Of a stretch of 64,000 bases of DNA, positions 42,390 to 51,682 are shown one piece after another. The notes below the pieces were generated by a model, which saw only the letters and a list, made by a program, of their open reading frames with translations, had not been told where the DNA came from and ran no database searches. The first letter of the stretch is position 1, and each line of letters opens with the position of its first letter. The DNA lies in assembly GCF_029257255.1 (NCBI RefSeq), contig NZ_JARICI010000009.1:62001-126000 (forward strand). Reading direction: 5' to 3'. The stretch is from Sporosarcina sp. GTDB taxonomy: Bacteria > Bacillota > Bacilli > Bacillales_A > Planococcaceae. The position numbers and the translations under genes were made by a program.

Positions 42390-44297
42390 TTAATTTTTGT
42401 CTAATGCCATTTGTGGAAGTTGCCCAATTTTTTTCTTTTGTATATTTCTCACTACCAAAATTCCGAGTAAGATAAAGCCAACTAAGGAAGTTGCTAACTC
42501 AGGAACTATTAAAAGCATTGCAACCGTAAGCATTAATATCCGTTCAAACTTATGAATTGGCGCAAACATATAACCCGCAATAGCCGCGGCTAATGCAGAA
42601 ACACCTGCATAAAGGAATAAGGTAGCTACGAATATTTCTAATGGCGATCCTATAAGAAGGATTGCAGGCTGATAAATAAAAACAAACGGGATTAAGAATG
42701 ACACTGATGCATAAACAAATCCCGTCCAACCTGTCTTCCAGGGGTTTGCCCCTGCAATACCAGCCGCTGTAAAGGATGCCAGGCAAACGGGTGGAGTAAT
42801 TTGAGCAATAACCCCAAAGTAAAAACAAAACATATGTGCAACCAAAATTGGAATACCAAGTTTTATTAAGATTGGTACAAACAATACAACTCCGATCAGA
42901 TATGCAGCTACTGTAGGTAAAGCCATTCCAAGTAACATACAACCTAAGGTAGTAATTAAAAGGGCTGCCAATAGGCTTGTTCCACCAACGTCTGCTACAA
43001 CTGCGGAAAATTTATTTGCCAGACCGGATTGAATAACGACACCTATTATAATTCCACATGCTGCGATTGGAAGAGTAATATTCGCCGCCTGCTTTATCCC
43101 TTCAATAAATGCTACATAGATTTCCTTGATACCTTTACGGTTAGCAGGCACCAAAACGTTAAGTACCAGTATTGCCAAAATGCTGTAAAGTGCAGCACTT
43201 CTTAAAGATTGACCGGAAAGGACCATACCAAGTAATACGAACGCCGGGAAAAGCAAGTACAATCTTGGTAAGATTGGCTGAGTTTTAAATTTAATATTCT
43301 CATTATCAATCATTCTTGAACTTTCATACTTATTCCTTTTTGCAATAAACCCTACCAGAAGGAGGATAGACAGAAAGTATGCAAGAGCAGGAATTGTAGC
43401 CGCCAGTGCAATAGAGGCATATTTAACACCTAGCAACTCCGCCATTATAAATGCTCCTACTCCCATAATAGGTGGCATTATTTGTCCGCCTGTAGAAGCA
43501 ACAGCCTCTATCGCACCTGCTTGTTCAGGTTTATAACCAACCTTCTTCATCATGGGAATAGTCAAAACACCTGTAGTAGTTACATTTGCAACGGAGCTTC
43601 CACTGATCATTCCCATAAGTGCACTACTTATCACAGCTGCTTTGGCAGGACCTCCAGTTTCAGGATTACCTAACTTTAAACCTATATCGATCAATACTTG
43701 CCCGCCTCCGCAAGCGGAGAAGATAACACCGAATAGTATAAAGTAGAAGATGAAACTTGCTGTTGCCGATAAGGGTGTTCCGTATATCCCCTCCGTCGTC
43801 AACGTCATGATCTCAGTAAATTGAAGCAGTGAGAATCCCGCGAACTTTGTAAATCCGAAACTATACGGTCCTAGAAATGCGTAAGCAATAAATATTGAAA
43901 CAAAAACCAATAAGTTAAACCCTAATACTCTTCTAACCGCTTCCAGCAAAAGCACAAGTAAAATTAACGTAACAGCAACATCGCCAGGTAAAATGGGATC
44001 AATGTTTGGAATTCTATTAACGATACGCTGTTCATGACCAATATAAAAAATTACGACTCCAACCAAAATACCTACAAAAATGAAATCAATCACCCGTAGC
44101 CAGATAATCTTTTTACTTATTGGTTTGCTAATAAAAACTAAGGACAGGGCAAAAGAAAGGAAAATCGGACTAAGTATCATAGGGTGTATTGGTTTAAATA
44201 GTGTGAAATATAGTTGTGTAAGCAACCAGCCTAGCGCAATTATTCCTAGTAGTATGTTAATATAATGAGATTTTTTATTTAGTTGTAACTCCATCAA
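42390..44297 (-). CDS. TRAP transporter fused permease (DctQ-DctM, TAXI type)
   Basis: A 635-residue membrane protein. The first third has the DctQ-like helices, and the rest is DctM-like, with signatures GSSVANVTTTGVLTIPMMKKVGY and ASTGGQIMPPIMGVGAFIMAE (about 240-285) and, later, GCMLLGMALPTVAAYLIGVVL. The protein imports a carboxylate using a sodium or proton gradient, with the binding protein encoded upstream. Fused permeases of this kind go with TAXI binding proteins, as here. It is followed by the aldolase. Confidence 0.93.
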   Translation of the reverse strand: MMELQLNKKSHYINILLGIIALGWLLTQLYFTLFKPIHPMILSPIFLSFALSLVFISKPISKKIIWLRVIDFIFVGILVGVVIFYIGHEQRIVNRIPNIDPILPGDVAVTLILLVLLLEAVRRVLGFNLLVFVSIFIAYAFLGPYSFGFTKFAGFSLLQFTEIMTLTTEGIYGTPLSATASFIFYFILFGVIFSACGGGQVLIDIGLKLGNPETGGPAKAAVISSALMGMISGSSVANVTTTGVLTIPMMKKVGYKPEQAGAIEAVASTGGQIMPPIMGVGAFIMAELLGVKYASIALAATIPALAYFLSILLLVGFIAKRNKYESSRMIDNENIKFKTQPILPRLYLLFPAFVLLGMVLSGQSLRSAALYSILAILVLNVLVPANRKGIKEIYVAFIEGIKQAANITLPIAACGIIIGVVIQSGLANKFSAVVADVGGTSLLAALLITTLGCMLLGMALPTVAAYLIGVVLFVPILIKLGIPILVAHMFCFYFGVIAQITPPVCLASFTAAGIAGANPWKTGWTGFVYASVSFLIPFVFIYQPAILLIGSPLEIFVATLFLYAGVSALAAAIAGYMFAPIHKFERILMLTVAMLLIVPELATSLVGFILLGILVVRNIQKKKIGQLPQMALDKN

Positions 44298-44376
44298 TAA
44301 ATCCCTCCGGACTATAAAACAAAAGATAAATTTTATCCGATCTTATAGTTTTTGATGTAATCCAAATTATTTAGGT

Positions 44377-45426
44377 CTATTGTAGATATCCAACTTCTTT
44401 AAAATATTTCTCGGCCCCTGGGTGAAGCGGTATTCCAAGGTATTCTAAGTTTCCTGCAGTTTTCGGATCAAAGTCTTCCATTACAGGAACCAGCTCCACC
44501 ATTTTTTCCTTATTTTCAGAAATTGCTTTTGTTATTTCATATACAATCTCTTCAGGAACGTCTTTCCTAACGACCAAGGATTCTGTCCCTACAACAGTTT
44601 GGATGTCATTATCTTGTCCACCCCAACTTTTAGCGGGTATTACTTTATTGGCATAACCATAGTCATTTAGTTTATCTCTAGTTTCTTGCGCTAGTTCAAT
44701 AACGTGCATAGTCGTTGTCATTGTAAGTTCCGAGAATGCAGGCTGCCCCAGACTTACTACGTCTATTGAGATATCCGCCTTTCCTTCTTTCAACATATCT
44801 ACCATTTGGCTAGGATCAATATGGAACACATCACCACCCCAAGATTTAATATCATCAAATTTTACATCCATTGTGTCTAAGAGATCTTCTGCGCCAGTGA
44901 TTCCAAAACTACCTGCCTGCTTAGTTACGACTTTCACAGGATATTTTTGATCAATTATATCTTCAAACGTTTTAATACCAGTTTTTTTCACAAAGGAATC
45001 AGTAAACATGATTGTCATATAAGTAAAGTCTGTACCACCTAAAATAGAAGCTACATTTTCTACAGGTGGACGCTTCTCATCATATGTTCCTTCAAATAAC
45101 TTCTTTGCCGGAACATTGTTTGATGTGCCTATTTGCGCCTTGTTTTCCTCAAGAAGAAGTATAGTCGCCGCTCCTCCAGTAGATGATGGCTGGACTTCCA
45201 TATGATAATCCTCGGGAAGTATAGGATTAATAATTTCGTTAAAAGCCGCGGCTCTAGAATATACTGCTGTCCCTACAGTTTGGGTTGTTAACACCAAGTT
45301 CTTTACCTTATCAGCTTTATCCGAACCTTCAGCACTAGTAGGGTCATCAGAACATGCAGTCATAATTGAAAGCGCTATCATTAAGGTTAAAAATAAAAAA
45401 ATACTTTTTTTCTTTTTACCAATCAT
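44377..45426 (-). CDS. TAXI-family TRAP solute-binding lipoprotein
   Basis: A 349-residue binding protein. The signal peptide ends in IMTAC (lipobox), so it is membrane-tethered. TAXI-style features are QTVGTAVYSRAAAFNEI, NKAQIGTSNN and GADISIDVVSLGQPAFSEL. It should capture the substrate outside the cell for the fused permease. I prefer the ATG at 45426, with GGGGGA six bases upstream; a TTG two codons earlier is inside that site. TAXI ligands are acids such as glutamate or dicarboxylates, and the ligand here is unknown. Confidence 0.9.
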   Translation of the reverse strand: MIGKKKKSIFLFLTLMIALSIMTACSDDPTSAEGSDKADKVKNLVLTTQTVGTAVYSRAAAFNEIINPILPEDYHMEVQPSSTGGAATILLLEENKAQIGTSNNVPAKKLFEGTYDEKRPPVENVASILGGTDFTYMTIMFTDSFVKKTGIKTFEDIIDQKYPVKVVTKQAGSFGITGAEDLLDTMDVKFDDIKSWGGDVFHIDPSQMVDMLKEGKADISIDVVSLGQPAFSELTMTTTMHVIELAQETRDKLNDYGYANKVIPAKSWGGQDNDIQTVVGTESLVVRKDVPEEIVYEITKAISENKEKMVELVPVMEDFDPKTAGNLEYLGIPLHPGAEKYFKEVGYLQ

Positions 45427-45491
45427 ACTCAATCCCCCTTTTAAGTTGTTTAAAATGTATGTTCATATTTAAAACCCTTGAATTATTTAAC

Positions 45492-45917
45492 TTATACAAT
45501 ATTCTTTATTGCATCTATCGCAACCAAATAACTATTTTTTCCGAAACCTGTGATCATTCCAGTACATACGGGAGCAATTGCAGATTGATTCTTTGGATTT
45601 CTAAAAAAGTTGGACAGATGAACCTCTATGCAAGGAATTGATAATGTACTGATTGCTTCTTTTATACCAACACTATAGTGACCAAATGAACCCGGGTTAA
45701 TAATCACACCTGCATACTCAAAGTTAGCCTGCTGAATTCTATCGATTATGTCTCCTTCATGGTTGCTTTGAAACGTATTAACTTCAATACTAAACTTTTC
45801 CGAGTAACCTATCACTTCTTCGTTGATCTCTTCTAACGTAGCCGTTCCAAGTGTATTAGTTTCCCTCAAACCAAGAAGATTCATGTTTGCTCCATTTATA
45901 AGTAATATTTTTTTCAC
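45492..45917 (-). CDS. AroQ-like (type II 3-dehydroquinate dehydratase fold) protein lacking the catalytic Tyr
   Basis: A 141-residue flavodoxin-fold protein, first gene of the leftward cluster. Kept family elements: LLINGANMNLLGLRE (Asn and Arg), TFQSNHEGDIIDRI, IINPGSFGHYSVGIKEA (His) and CIEVHLSN. Lost: the catalytic Tyr in the family motif REPxxYG, since the sequence reads RETNTLG. The lid after EVHLSN is also changed (FFRNPKNQSAIAPV rather than an FRHHS-type stretch). Ordinary dehydroquinase activity is therefore doubtful. The start is GTG 45917, with GGGGGGAAG upstream. Its place at the head of the operon suggests a new substrate. Confidence 0.82.
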   Translation of the reverse strand: MKKILLINGANMNLLGLRETNTLGTATLEEINEEVIGYSEKFSIEVNTFQSNHEGDIIDRIQQANFEYAGVIINPGSFGHYSVGIKEAISTLSIPCIEVHLSNFFRNPKNQSAIAPVCTGMITGFGKNSYLVAIDAIKNIV

Positions 45918-45962
45918 ATCTTCCCCCCTCTCATACAAGATTTTAATATCGGCTTATAAAAC

Positions 45963-46033
45963 ATAAAATCTATTTAATCGGATTTTAGATTTTATTTGAT
46001 TCTTATACTATATTAATTAACAATGCGTGTCAA
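45963..46033 (-). promoter_or_regulatory. Cluster promoter with candidate GntR operator 3
   Basis: Read leftward: -35 TTGACA (46033-46028), a 17-base spacer, -10 TAGTAT (46010-46005). Just downstream, arms ATAAAATCTA and TAGATTTTAT (45995-45986 and 45972-45963) flank a centre with AAATC-C-GATT. The start of transcription would be near 45998, so bound repressor would block elongation or open complex. Confidence 0.65.
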
Positions 46034-46119
46034 TAGAATTGACGATAAATTTAAAAGAATTAGTTTTTAACTATTACTAGCTTTGCATTAATATTAAATC
46101 TTGTCCGACCACTATACAA

Positions 46120-46190
46120 AGAAGCCTCTGCCGCCTTGCAACTGGATGACGAAAAAGTGAGGCGTCGCGCTATTAGAAGGCCACCTTTAA
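46120..46190. repeat. Diverged copy of the left-border repeat
   Basis: CTGGATGACGAAAAAGTGA at 46142, then a GCGC-TTAGA-like stretch, matches the block at 33913-33957 with changes. The two copies lie about 12 kb apart on either side of the catabolic island. Confidence 0.5.
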
Positions 46191-46256
46191 CAGAACTTTC
46201 TTTTCCGTTCGATCACACTTCGGAACTTTAGCTATACAACCGCCTTTATAATATTT

Positions 46257-47156
46257 TCACTCCAATAAAACGTCGAAATCTTTCACAAACACAGCATTTC
46301 CTGTTATTTCAACATCATAAGAATCATCACTTTTTGAAACACGGACCATTACTCTACCGTCTTTATCTATTTCTAAGCCTTGCTCCACAACAAGATCCAG
46401 AGTTCCGTCAAACTTATCATGCTTTATATACTCGATAAAATAAACACCTATCACTCCCGATGCCGTTCCCGTAACTGCGTCTTCAACAGTCCCTGAATAT
46501 GGCGAAGAAAAATGTCTGGCGTGCATATCAGCTTGTTTATCATAGGTTTGCAGACAAAACGGGTGTAGGGAGGCCTTTGGCATTTCTTTTAATATCGAAG
46601 GAAACTGCTGATTATCAGGCCGCATTCTTTTAAAAGCTTCCAATTCTTTGATCGGAATCAAAAGTGTCCATGCACCTGTGCTCCCATATAAAATAGGAAG
46701 ACTGTCATTAATATCTGATCCTGCCAACCCGATTGAATTGGCTAGAGCTTCTTTACAACCTTTGAATTCTCTGAATTGGGGAGATGCCTGTTTCATTGTA
46801 ATCAGGATTTCATTCTTGGGCGATGTGTTGATTTTAATTGGCAAGATCCCTGCTTTTGTTTCTAGTGTAAATTCTTTTTTATTACCTAAAAGCCCTTTAG
46901 TTTTTAATGCATATATTGTCGCCATCGTTGCATGACCGCATAAATTCATTTCTTGTCCAGGCGTAAAAAAGCGGATTTTTAGATCAGCCGCCTCAGATTT
47001 AAGTAGAAAAGCTGTTTCATTGAAACCCGCTTTATAAGCAATTTCTTGCATCTCCTCATCTGATAATTCTCCACCATTTAAAACAACACCTGCGGGATTC
47101 CCTTTATTCGGCAATTTACTGAACGCATCATAATGATGAACTTTTATCCATTTCAT
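46257..47156 (-). CDS. PhzF-family isomerase-fold protein
   Basis: A 299-residue protein with the two diaminopimelate-epimerase-like halves of PhzF. Signatures are [32 protein letters not shown] (with the catalytic Glu45-type NET motif), [14 protein letters not shown] and [19 protein letters not shown]. In the cell such proteins act in small-molecule or thiol/metabolite repair, and phenazine genes are absent here. I chose the ATG at 47156, seven bases after GGAGGT. It is monocistronic, just outside the island. Confidence 0.9.
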   Translation of the reverse strand: MKWIKVHHYDAFSKLPNKGNPAGVVLNGGELSDEEMQEIAYKAGFNETAFLLKSEAADLKIRFFTPGQEMNLCGHATMATIYALKTKGLLGNKKEFTLETKAGILPIKINTSPKNEILITMKQASPQFREFKGCKEALANSIGLAGSDINDSLPILYGSTGAWTLLIPIKELEAFKRMRPDNQQFPSILKEMPKASLHPFCLQTYDKQADMHARHFSSPYSGTVEDAVTGTASGVIGVYFIEYIKHDKFDGTLDLVVEQGLEIDKDGRVMVRVSKSDDSYDVEITGNAVFVKDFDVLLE

Positions 47157-47383
47157 TTCATTGACCTCCAAATATTTTCTCCCGTCAATCCATACCGCTG
47201 ATCTTATCTACAACTTCGTCGTTAGAAATACCAATAGAATACACCACGGATTAACTCCCAATTGATTTCATTATAATTTTCTATGTATAAAGCCACTTCT
47301 ATGTAAAGGGTATGAATGCATTATGTTATATATTGGGAATAGTGTGTATGATACTCATAAATGGAATGAAGGAGTGATTTATT

Positions 47384-47857
47384 ATGAAGAAATCATGTAT
47401 GATGGGCGTCTGTCTCGCGGTGATGCTGGTCATTTTCACCCCCTATAGTACATCGGCCAATGAACTGGAACCAGCTTATTCATTGGAGACGGGCGGGACA
47501 ACCACCCAACAAGTGAAAGCTGCAAACGGTGAGACCTACACTGTTCGTATAGAGGAAATAACTGAAATGGGGACTTATTCATCGACAATAGACATAACGA
47601 AAAAAGGGACATATAAAATAACTGCATCCCTCCCTAGACAATGGTCCGTTACCTATGATGTGACGATTGATAATAATTACTTCATCACTGGCGCAAATAA
47701 CTTATATATCAACATCATGAAAGGGAAACTGAAAAACAGCTCCCTTGTTCATTCGAAAACAAAAGCTACTGCCACTTTGAAGCGCCAGATAGGGATAGTT
47801 CCCACTACCTCGCAGATTACCGCGCGAATATCAGGAAAAAAGTTAATAATTGAATAA
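47384..47857 (+). CDS. Secreted hypothetical protein
   Basis: A 157-residue protein with a clear signal peptide (cleavage near STSANE). The mature part is all-beta in character: NGETYTVRIEEITEMGTYSS, KGTYKITASLPRQWSVTYDV and a basic C-terminus. It recalls short DUF5626-type secreted proteins, but I am not certain. GAAGGAG precedes the ATG. It converges with the XRE regulator, one base apart. Confidence 0.7.
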   Translation: MKKSCMMGVCLAVMLVIFTPYSTSANELEPAYSLETGGTTTQQVKAANGETYTVRIEEITEMGTYSSTIDITKKGTYKITASLPRQWSVTYDVTIDNNYFITGANNLYINIMKGKLKNSSLVHSKTKATATLKRQIGIVPTTSQITARISGKKLIIE

Positions 47858-47858
47858 G

Positions 47859-48341
47859 TTATTTCTCAATCAATTCAACATCAACTAGGCGTCCACCGAT
47901 ATTTTCCTGCCATATATAATAGGCATCGATGCCATTCGCGACAAGAGCTATAATAGAAACTGTAAAAATCAGCAGGCGTAACCCGTCTGCTTTTTTTGTG
48001 AGGTAAAGAATAACAGGGATTGTCAGTAAACCCGCAGGAGATATAAAATAACTGATGATGCCGCCCAGCAATAATAGATAACTTTTCGTCCGGACTTTAC
48101 TAATAGAAGCATCGCTGGCAGTTTCAGTAATAACAGCTTGTTGGTCTTCAAAAAAATCATCCAGAGGGACACTATATAAATCACTTAATAAACGCAGATT
48201 TTCGATATCGGGATAACTATTCCCATTTTCCCACTTAGAGACAGCCTGGCGGGAAAGGTTTAACATTCCAGCTACATCCTGCTGGGAGAAGCCATGCTCT
48301 TGACGTAACTCTTTTAAACGACCTGTAAAATCATTATTCAT
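47859..48341 (-). CDS. XRE-family regulator with membrane tail
   Basis: A 160-residue protein. The N-terminal HTH (RLKELRQEHGFSQQDVAGMLNLSRQAVSKWENGNSYPD) is followed by a linker and two or three C-terminal membrane helices (about residues 92-150). Membrane-bound XRE proteins of this layout often control adjacent transport or immunity genes. The start is ATG at 48341. It is divergent from the amidase-like secreted protein, which is a possible target. Confidence 0.85.
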   Translation of the reverse strand: MNNDFTGRLKELRQEHGFSQQDVAGMLNLSRQAVSKWENGNSYPDIENLRLLSDLYSVPLDDFFEDQQAVITETASDASISKVRTKSYLLLLGGIISYFISPAGLLTIPVILYLTKKADGLRLLIFTVSIIALVANGIDAYYIWQENIGGRLVDVELIEK

Positions 48342-48547
48342 GCAAATCCCTCAAATCCTTGTATAATCAAGCCCGCAACCAATAGTTTACACTACATTTG
48401 CAACTAATAGTTGCTTTTCAACTATGAAAATATCATGGAAAGTATAGATAGCACAAAAAATAAACTGAAAGGTGTGAAATGAAAGTTTCTATTGCTCTGA
48501 GCTTGTAAAGGACAAACCATATTACATTTATGAAGGGAACGATTTGG

Positions 48548-49318
48548 ATGAGAAAAAAGAAATGGTTACAGAAAGGTTCTGCCGGATTGATCGCAATCAT
48601 GATGGTAACGGGAGGAGCATTTCCACTTTCAGCATCAGCTAATGAAGATTTGAAGAGTAAGAAAAAGCTTTCTACTATTGTAAGTGTTAACCGGGAGTTA
48701 AGTATCGATGAAGTTAACTTACTAGTACAAGAGTATGCATTATCTGAAGGTATCACTGAATCTGAATCTCTTGATTCATTTTATGAGGAAGCGCTCGTAC
48801 AGCAAATCGAGCAAAAACATAATAATCTCCCTTCATCAGAAGAGGACGAGTATTCTGTTCAGAGTGTCACGAATGCAAATCAGGCACCCGGAGTATCAAG
48901 GTACAAAGGAGATGTCATGTATTCAAAGGCTTGGACAGGAGTTAATCACGGTCACAGCGCGATTTACTATACGAAAAGCACTGTTGTCCATGCACCTGGC
49001 ATCAGCTCGAAAAGTAGAGCTGAAAGCGCCAATAATAAAATCGGCTTAAAGAACGGTATCCAAATTCAGTACGTTGATACCACACAAACTAACCGAAACA
49101 AAGCAGCGGATTATGCCTACACTAATTTCAGAAACAAACCGTATGATAAAAGTTTTGCCAGCAACAAAAAAACTACTACTAAATTGAACTGTTCCGGTTT
49201 GGTATGGAACGCATATATTAAAACAGCTAAAGTTGACTTAGATGGAAATGGCGGACCTGGCGTGTATCCATCCAATATCAGAGATTCATCCAAAACCGTA
49301 ACCTATGCATACAAATAA
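48548..49318 (+). CDS. Secreted YiiX-like (permuted NlpC/P60) cysteine hydrolase
   Basis: About 256 residues with a signal peptide ending near SASANE. The C-terminal part is a permuted papain-like domain, with GHSAIYYT (His) first and then NCSGLVWNAY (Cys nucleophile, about residue 220). These hydrolases cut amide bonds in cell-wall peptides or lipids. An acidic region (residues 40-105) lies between. I prefer the ATG at 48548, whose signal peptide begins MRKKKW; ATG 48530 is the alternative. It is followed directly by a lipoprotein gene. Confidence 0.78.
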   Translation: MRKKKWLQKGSAGLIAIMMVTGGAFPLSASANEDLKSKKKLSTIVSVNRELSIDEVNLLVQEYALSEGITESESLDSFYEEALVQQIEQKHNNLPSSEEDEYSVQSVTNANQAPGVSRYKGDVMYSKAWTGVNHGHSAIYYTKSTVVHAPGISSKSRAESANNKIGLKNGIQIQYVDTTQTNRNKAADYAYTNFRNKPYDKSFASNKKTTTKLNCSGLVWNAYIKTAKVDLDGNGGPGVYPSNIRDSSKTVTYAYK

Positions 49319-50579
49319 AATGAAGCATTGCACCAGTTGGAAGCTGCTTACTAGTATTCTTTCTCTATTCATTATCGCTGTCTTAGCATCGGGCTGTTCA
49401 AAAGCCGATGCTGAGGCAAAGGGTAATTTATTCGAATTGGATAAAATCGACCTGACAGACAAATCATACGCCATGATTTTCTCCGCAAATATCTGGCATA
49501 AAGCGGATCAGGAGGCTGGAAGAAATGTCTTACTGCTGGTAGATGATAAAGGCAAATGGGACGCCTATACGACCTATCTTCTTGATCGTGCAAACGTTAA
49601 CTGGACAAAAGACGGTCTTTATCTCTCAGACTACAAATATGAGTATTTTATTAACAATGAAGGTACGATTCAGAAAGCGGAAAGAACAACGGAATTATTA
49701 GACGCTACCGCACAGGACGGTTCTTCTGTTGATGAAGAGAATGGCGTATGGTCTTGGTTCGACGTCGGTTTCAGCGACGATGGTTATGATACTCGCCTTA
49801 CTTATCAAAACAAGGATAAGCGGACGGAAAAGATTGTGGAAGGCGTATACAGTCATCTTTTCACTGCCGGTACAGAGCTTTACGGAGTAACTTCCAGTTT
49901 TGATTTACCAAACGGAATCAATAAAGGCGGCCAGTTTGGGCTGGTTAAATTTGTCGGTGAAGAGTTAACGCCAACCGTTTTATCTTCTTATCCGCTGCCG
50001 ACACCTGAAATGGATGTCGCGCTTGTTTCACAACAGGTCGCACAAAAAGGAGATACTATTCATGTGATCGGAGAAGCTGAATCTGAAGGAGAAACCATTC
50101 AAACGAACCTGATGAAGTGGAATCTTAATGATGGAGAATTTGAATTGGACAGAATTGCTGTTCCTACCGATCATTTCAGCGGAGAGATCAGTGTGTATTC
50201 GTACTACACAGATCAGGATGCACTTATCGGCAATGACCTGTATTGGTTTAATGAACGCGCTGAATTAATGAAAACATCCATTGATACGAATCAAACAGAC
50301 CTTATTCAATCCTATGATGTGGATATACAGGACGAGATGTTTTACACAGCCCGTTTCGTTGGCGATCAGATTCACATGATGGTCAATGATACAACGTGGG
50401 GAAATTCATCTGACTCTGCGGGGACAAAAATGCGATTAATCAAAACGAGTGTGAAATCGCCAGAAACATACACAACTGTCGAGATTTCAAAAGGCGATAA
50501 ACTTTCTCAACTTTTCTCCAGCGCTTCATTGACTCCCACTCAAAACAGCTTTGCGGTTCGACCGATTCATGTTGATTAA
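49305..50579 (+). CDS. Large lipoprotein of unknown function
   Basis: A 424-residue lipoprotein. The signal peptide ends in LASGC (lipobox, about Cys31). The mature part looks like repeated beta-strand units with KLSQLF, GEISVYSYYT and GDQIHMMVNDTTWG, compatible with a beta-propeller. It overlaps the end of the YiiX-like gene by 14 bases, so the two are co-expressed. The ribosome site is weak, fitting coupling. It is followed by a strong terminator. Confidence 0.75.
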   Translation: MHTNKMKHCTSWKLLTSILSLFIIAVLASGCSKADAEAKGNLFELDKIDLTDKSYAMIFSANIWHKADQEAGRNVLLLVDDKGKWDAYTTYLLDRANVNWTKDGLYLSDYKYEYFINNEGTIQKAERTTELLDATAQDGSSVDEENGVWSWFDVGFSDDGYDTRLTYQNKDKRTEKIVEGVYSHLFTAGTELYGVTSSFDLPNGINKGGQFGLVKFVGEELTPTVLSSYPLPTPEMDVALVSQQVAQKGDTIHVIGEAESEGETIQTNLMKWNLNDGEFELDRIAVPTDHFSGEISVYSYYTDQDALIGNDLYWFNERAELMKTSIDTNQTDLIQSYDVDIQDEMFYTARFVGDQIHMMVNDTTWGNSSDSAGTKMRLIKTSVKSPETYTTVEISKGDKLSQLFSSASLTPTQNSFAVRPIHVD

Positions 50580-50587
50580 ACTAAAAC

Positions 50588-50639
50588 AAATCACCCCTCA
50601 GAAACAGTGAATCCAGCTGTTTCTGAGGGGTGATTTTTT
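50588..50639 (+). terminator. Strong terminator after the lipoprotein gene
   Basis: AATCACCCCTCAGAAACAG and CTGTTTCTGAGGGGTGATT are perfectly complementary (19 bp), followed by TTTTT. Confidence 0.93.
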
Positions 50640-50752
50640 CTTCATACGATTGGTACGTAAACAAATGTCTCCTAATCACACTGTCCCATTATGACTTTTT
50701 CCCGTTGTTCATTTACAATTCAGTACATAACCAATTGAACAGGAGGAATTCC

Positions 50753-51487
50753 ATGAACATCATTCCACTCGGTATCTGGGGCGGCTATCCAAAAGCCAAC
50801 AGCGCCACATCATCATTTCTGATTGAGCATGAAGGATTTCATTGCCTAATGGACTGCGGCAGCGGCGTACTGTCTTCACTGCAAAACTATATCGCTCTCG
50901 AAGAACTGGATGCAGTCGTCATCAGTCACTATCACGCCGATCATATTGCTGATATCGGCAGTTTGCAGTACAGCCGCTTAATCCAATATTATCTCGGACA
51001 ACCTTCGCCTCCCCTGCCAATTTACGGACACACACAAGAGGACGAGAAATTTGCTACATTAACATACAAAGAGCAGACGCAGGGTATCAAGATTTCAGAA
51101 GACAAATCAACACAGATCGGCCCGTTCACCGTTAGCTTCTGTCCAACCGTCCACCCTGTCTATTGCCTCGCAATGAAATTTTCAATAAGAAATCAATCCG
51201 TCGTCTTCACAGCAGACACCGAATGGACCGATGCGCTCGTTTCATTCGCAAAAGACGCAGACCTACTGTTTTGCGAAGCCAATCTATACGAAGAACACAT
51301 AGGAGTATCCCCAGGACACCTAGCCGGCAGCCAGGCAGGAAAACTAGCAAAACAAGCGGATGTAGGACAACTCATACTCACCCACCTACCGCATCACGGA
51401 AACATCCAGGATATCCTGCACGAAGCTCAAAACGTATTTAACGGGCCGGCAGAGCTTGCTGTAGTCGGGAAAACTTATTCTCTATGA
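50753..51487 (+). CDS. Metallo-beta-lactamase-fold hydrolase (YhfI/RNase Z-like)
   Basis: A 244-residue MBL protein. The metal motif SHYHADHIAD (HxHxDH, about residues 61-70) is followed by TVHPVYCLAMKF, FTADTEWTDAL and LILTHLPHHG, the remaining ligands. Similar to YhfI of Bacillus, distant from RNase Z. I chose the ATG at 50753, with AGGAGG upstream; the longer frame enters the terminator. Substrate unknown. Confidence 0.88.
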   Translation: MNIIPLGIWGGYPKANSATSSFLIEHEGFHCLMDCGSGVLSSLQNYIALEELDAVVISHYHADHIADIGSLQYSRLIQYYLGQPSPPLPIYGHTQEDEKFATLTYKEQTQGIKISEDKSTQIGPFTVSFCPTVHPVYCLAMKFSIRNQSVVFTADTEWTDALVSFAKDADLLFCEANLYEEHIGVSPGHLAGSQAGKLAKQADVGQLILTHLPHHGNIQDILHEAQNVFNGPAELAVVGKTYSL

Positions 51488-51539
51488 GAAAATAGCTGCT
51501 TAGCTTTACAGTAACTACACTGGACTTTCTATGTTCTTT

Positions 51540-51606
51540 CATAAACTTTATAAGGAGCGAAGCGACTAGGGGGTTCACCGCGTCCGCCTAGAGCGCAAAT
51601 CCCCTA
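51540..51606. repeat. GC-rich intergenic element
   Basis: GGAGCGAAGCGACTAGGGGG, then GTCCGCCTAGAGCGC, with CTAG-containing inverted pieces. Its style resembles the other GC-rich intergenic elements in this window, but no second copy here is close enough to define a unit. Confidence 0.3.
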
Positions 51607-51640
51607 TCCAATACTGACTGCTCCATTTGAATTCCACATT

Positions 51641-51674
51641 AAAAACGACCTCGCCGCGAAAAGGCAAGGTCGTT
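51641..51674 (-). terminator. Terminator of uppP
   Basis: AACGACC-TCGCC and GGCAAGGTCGTT form a stem; read leftward it is followed by TTTTTAA. Confidence 0.88.
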
Positions 51675-51682
51675 CCACATTC

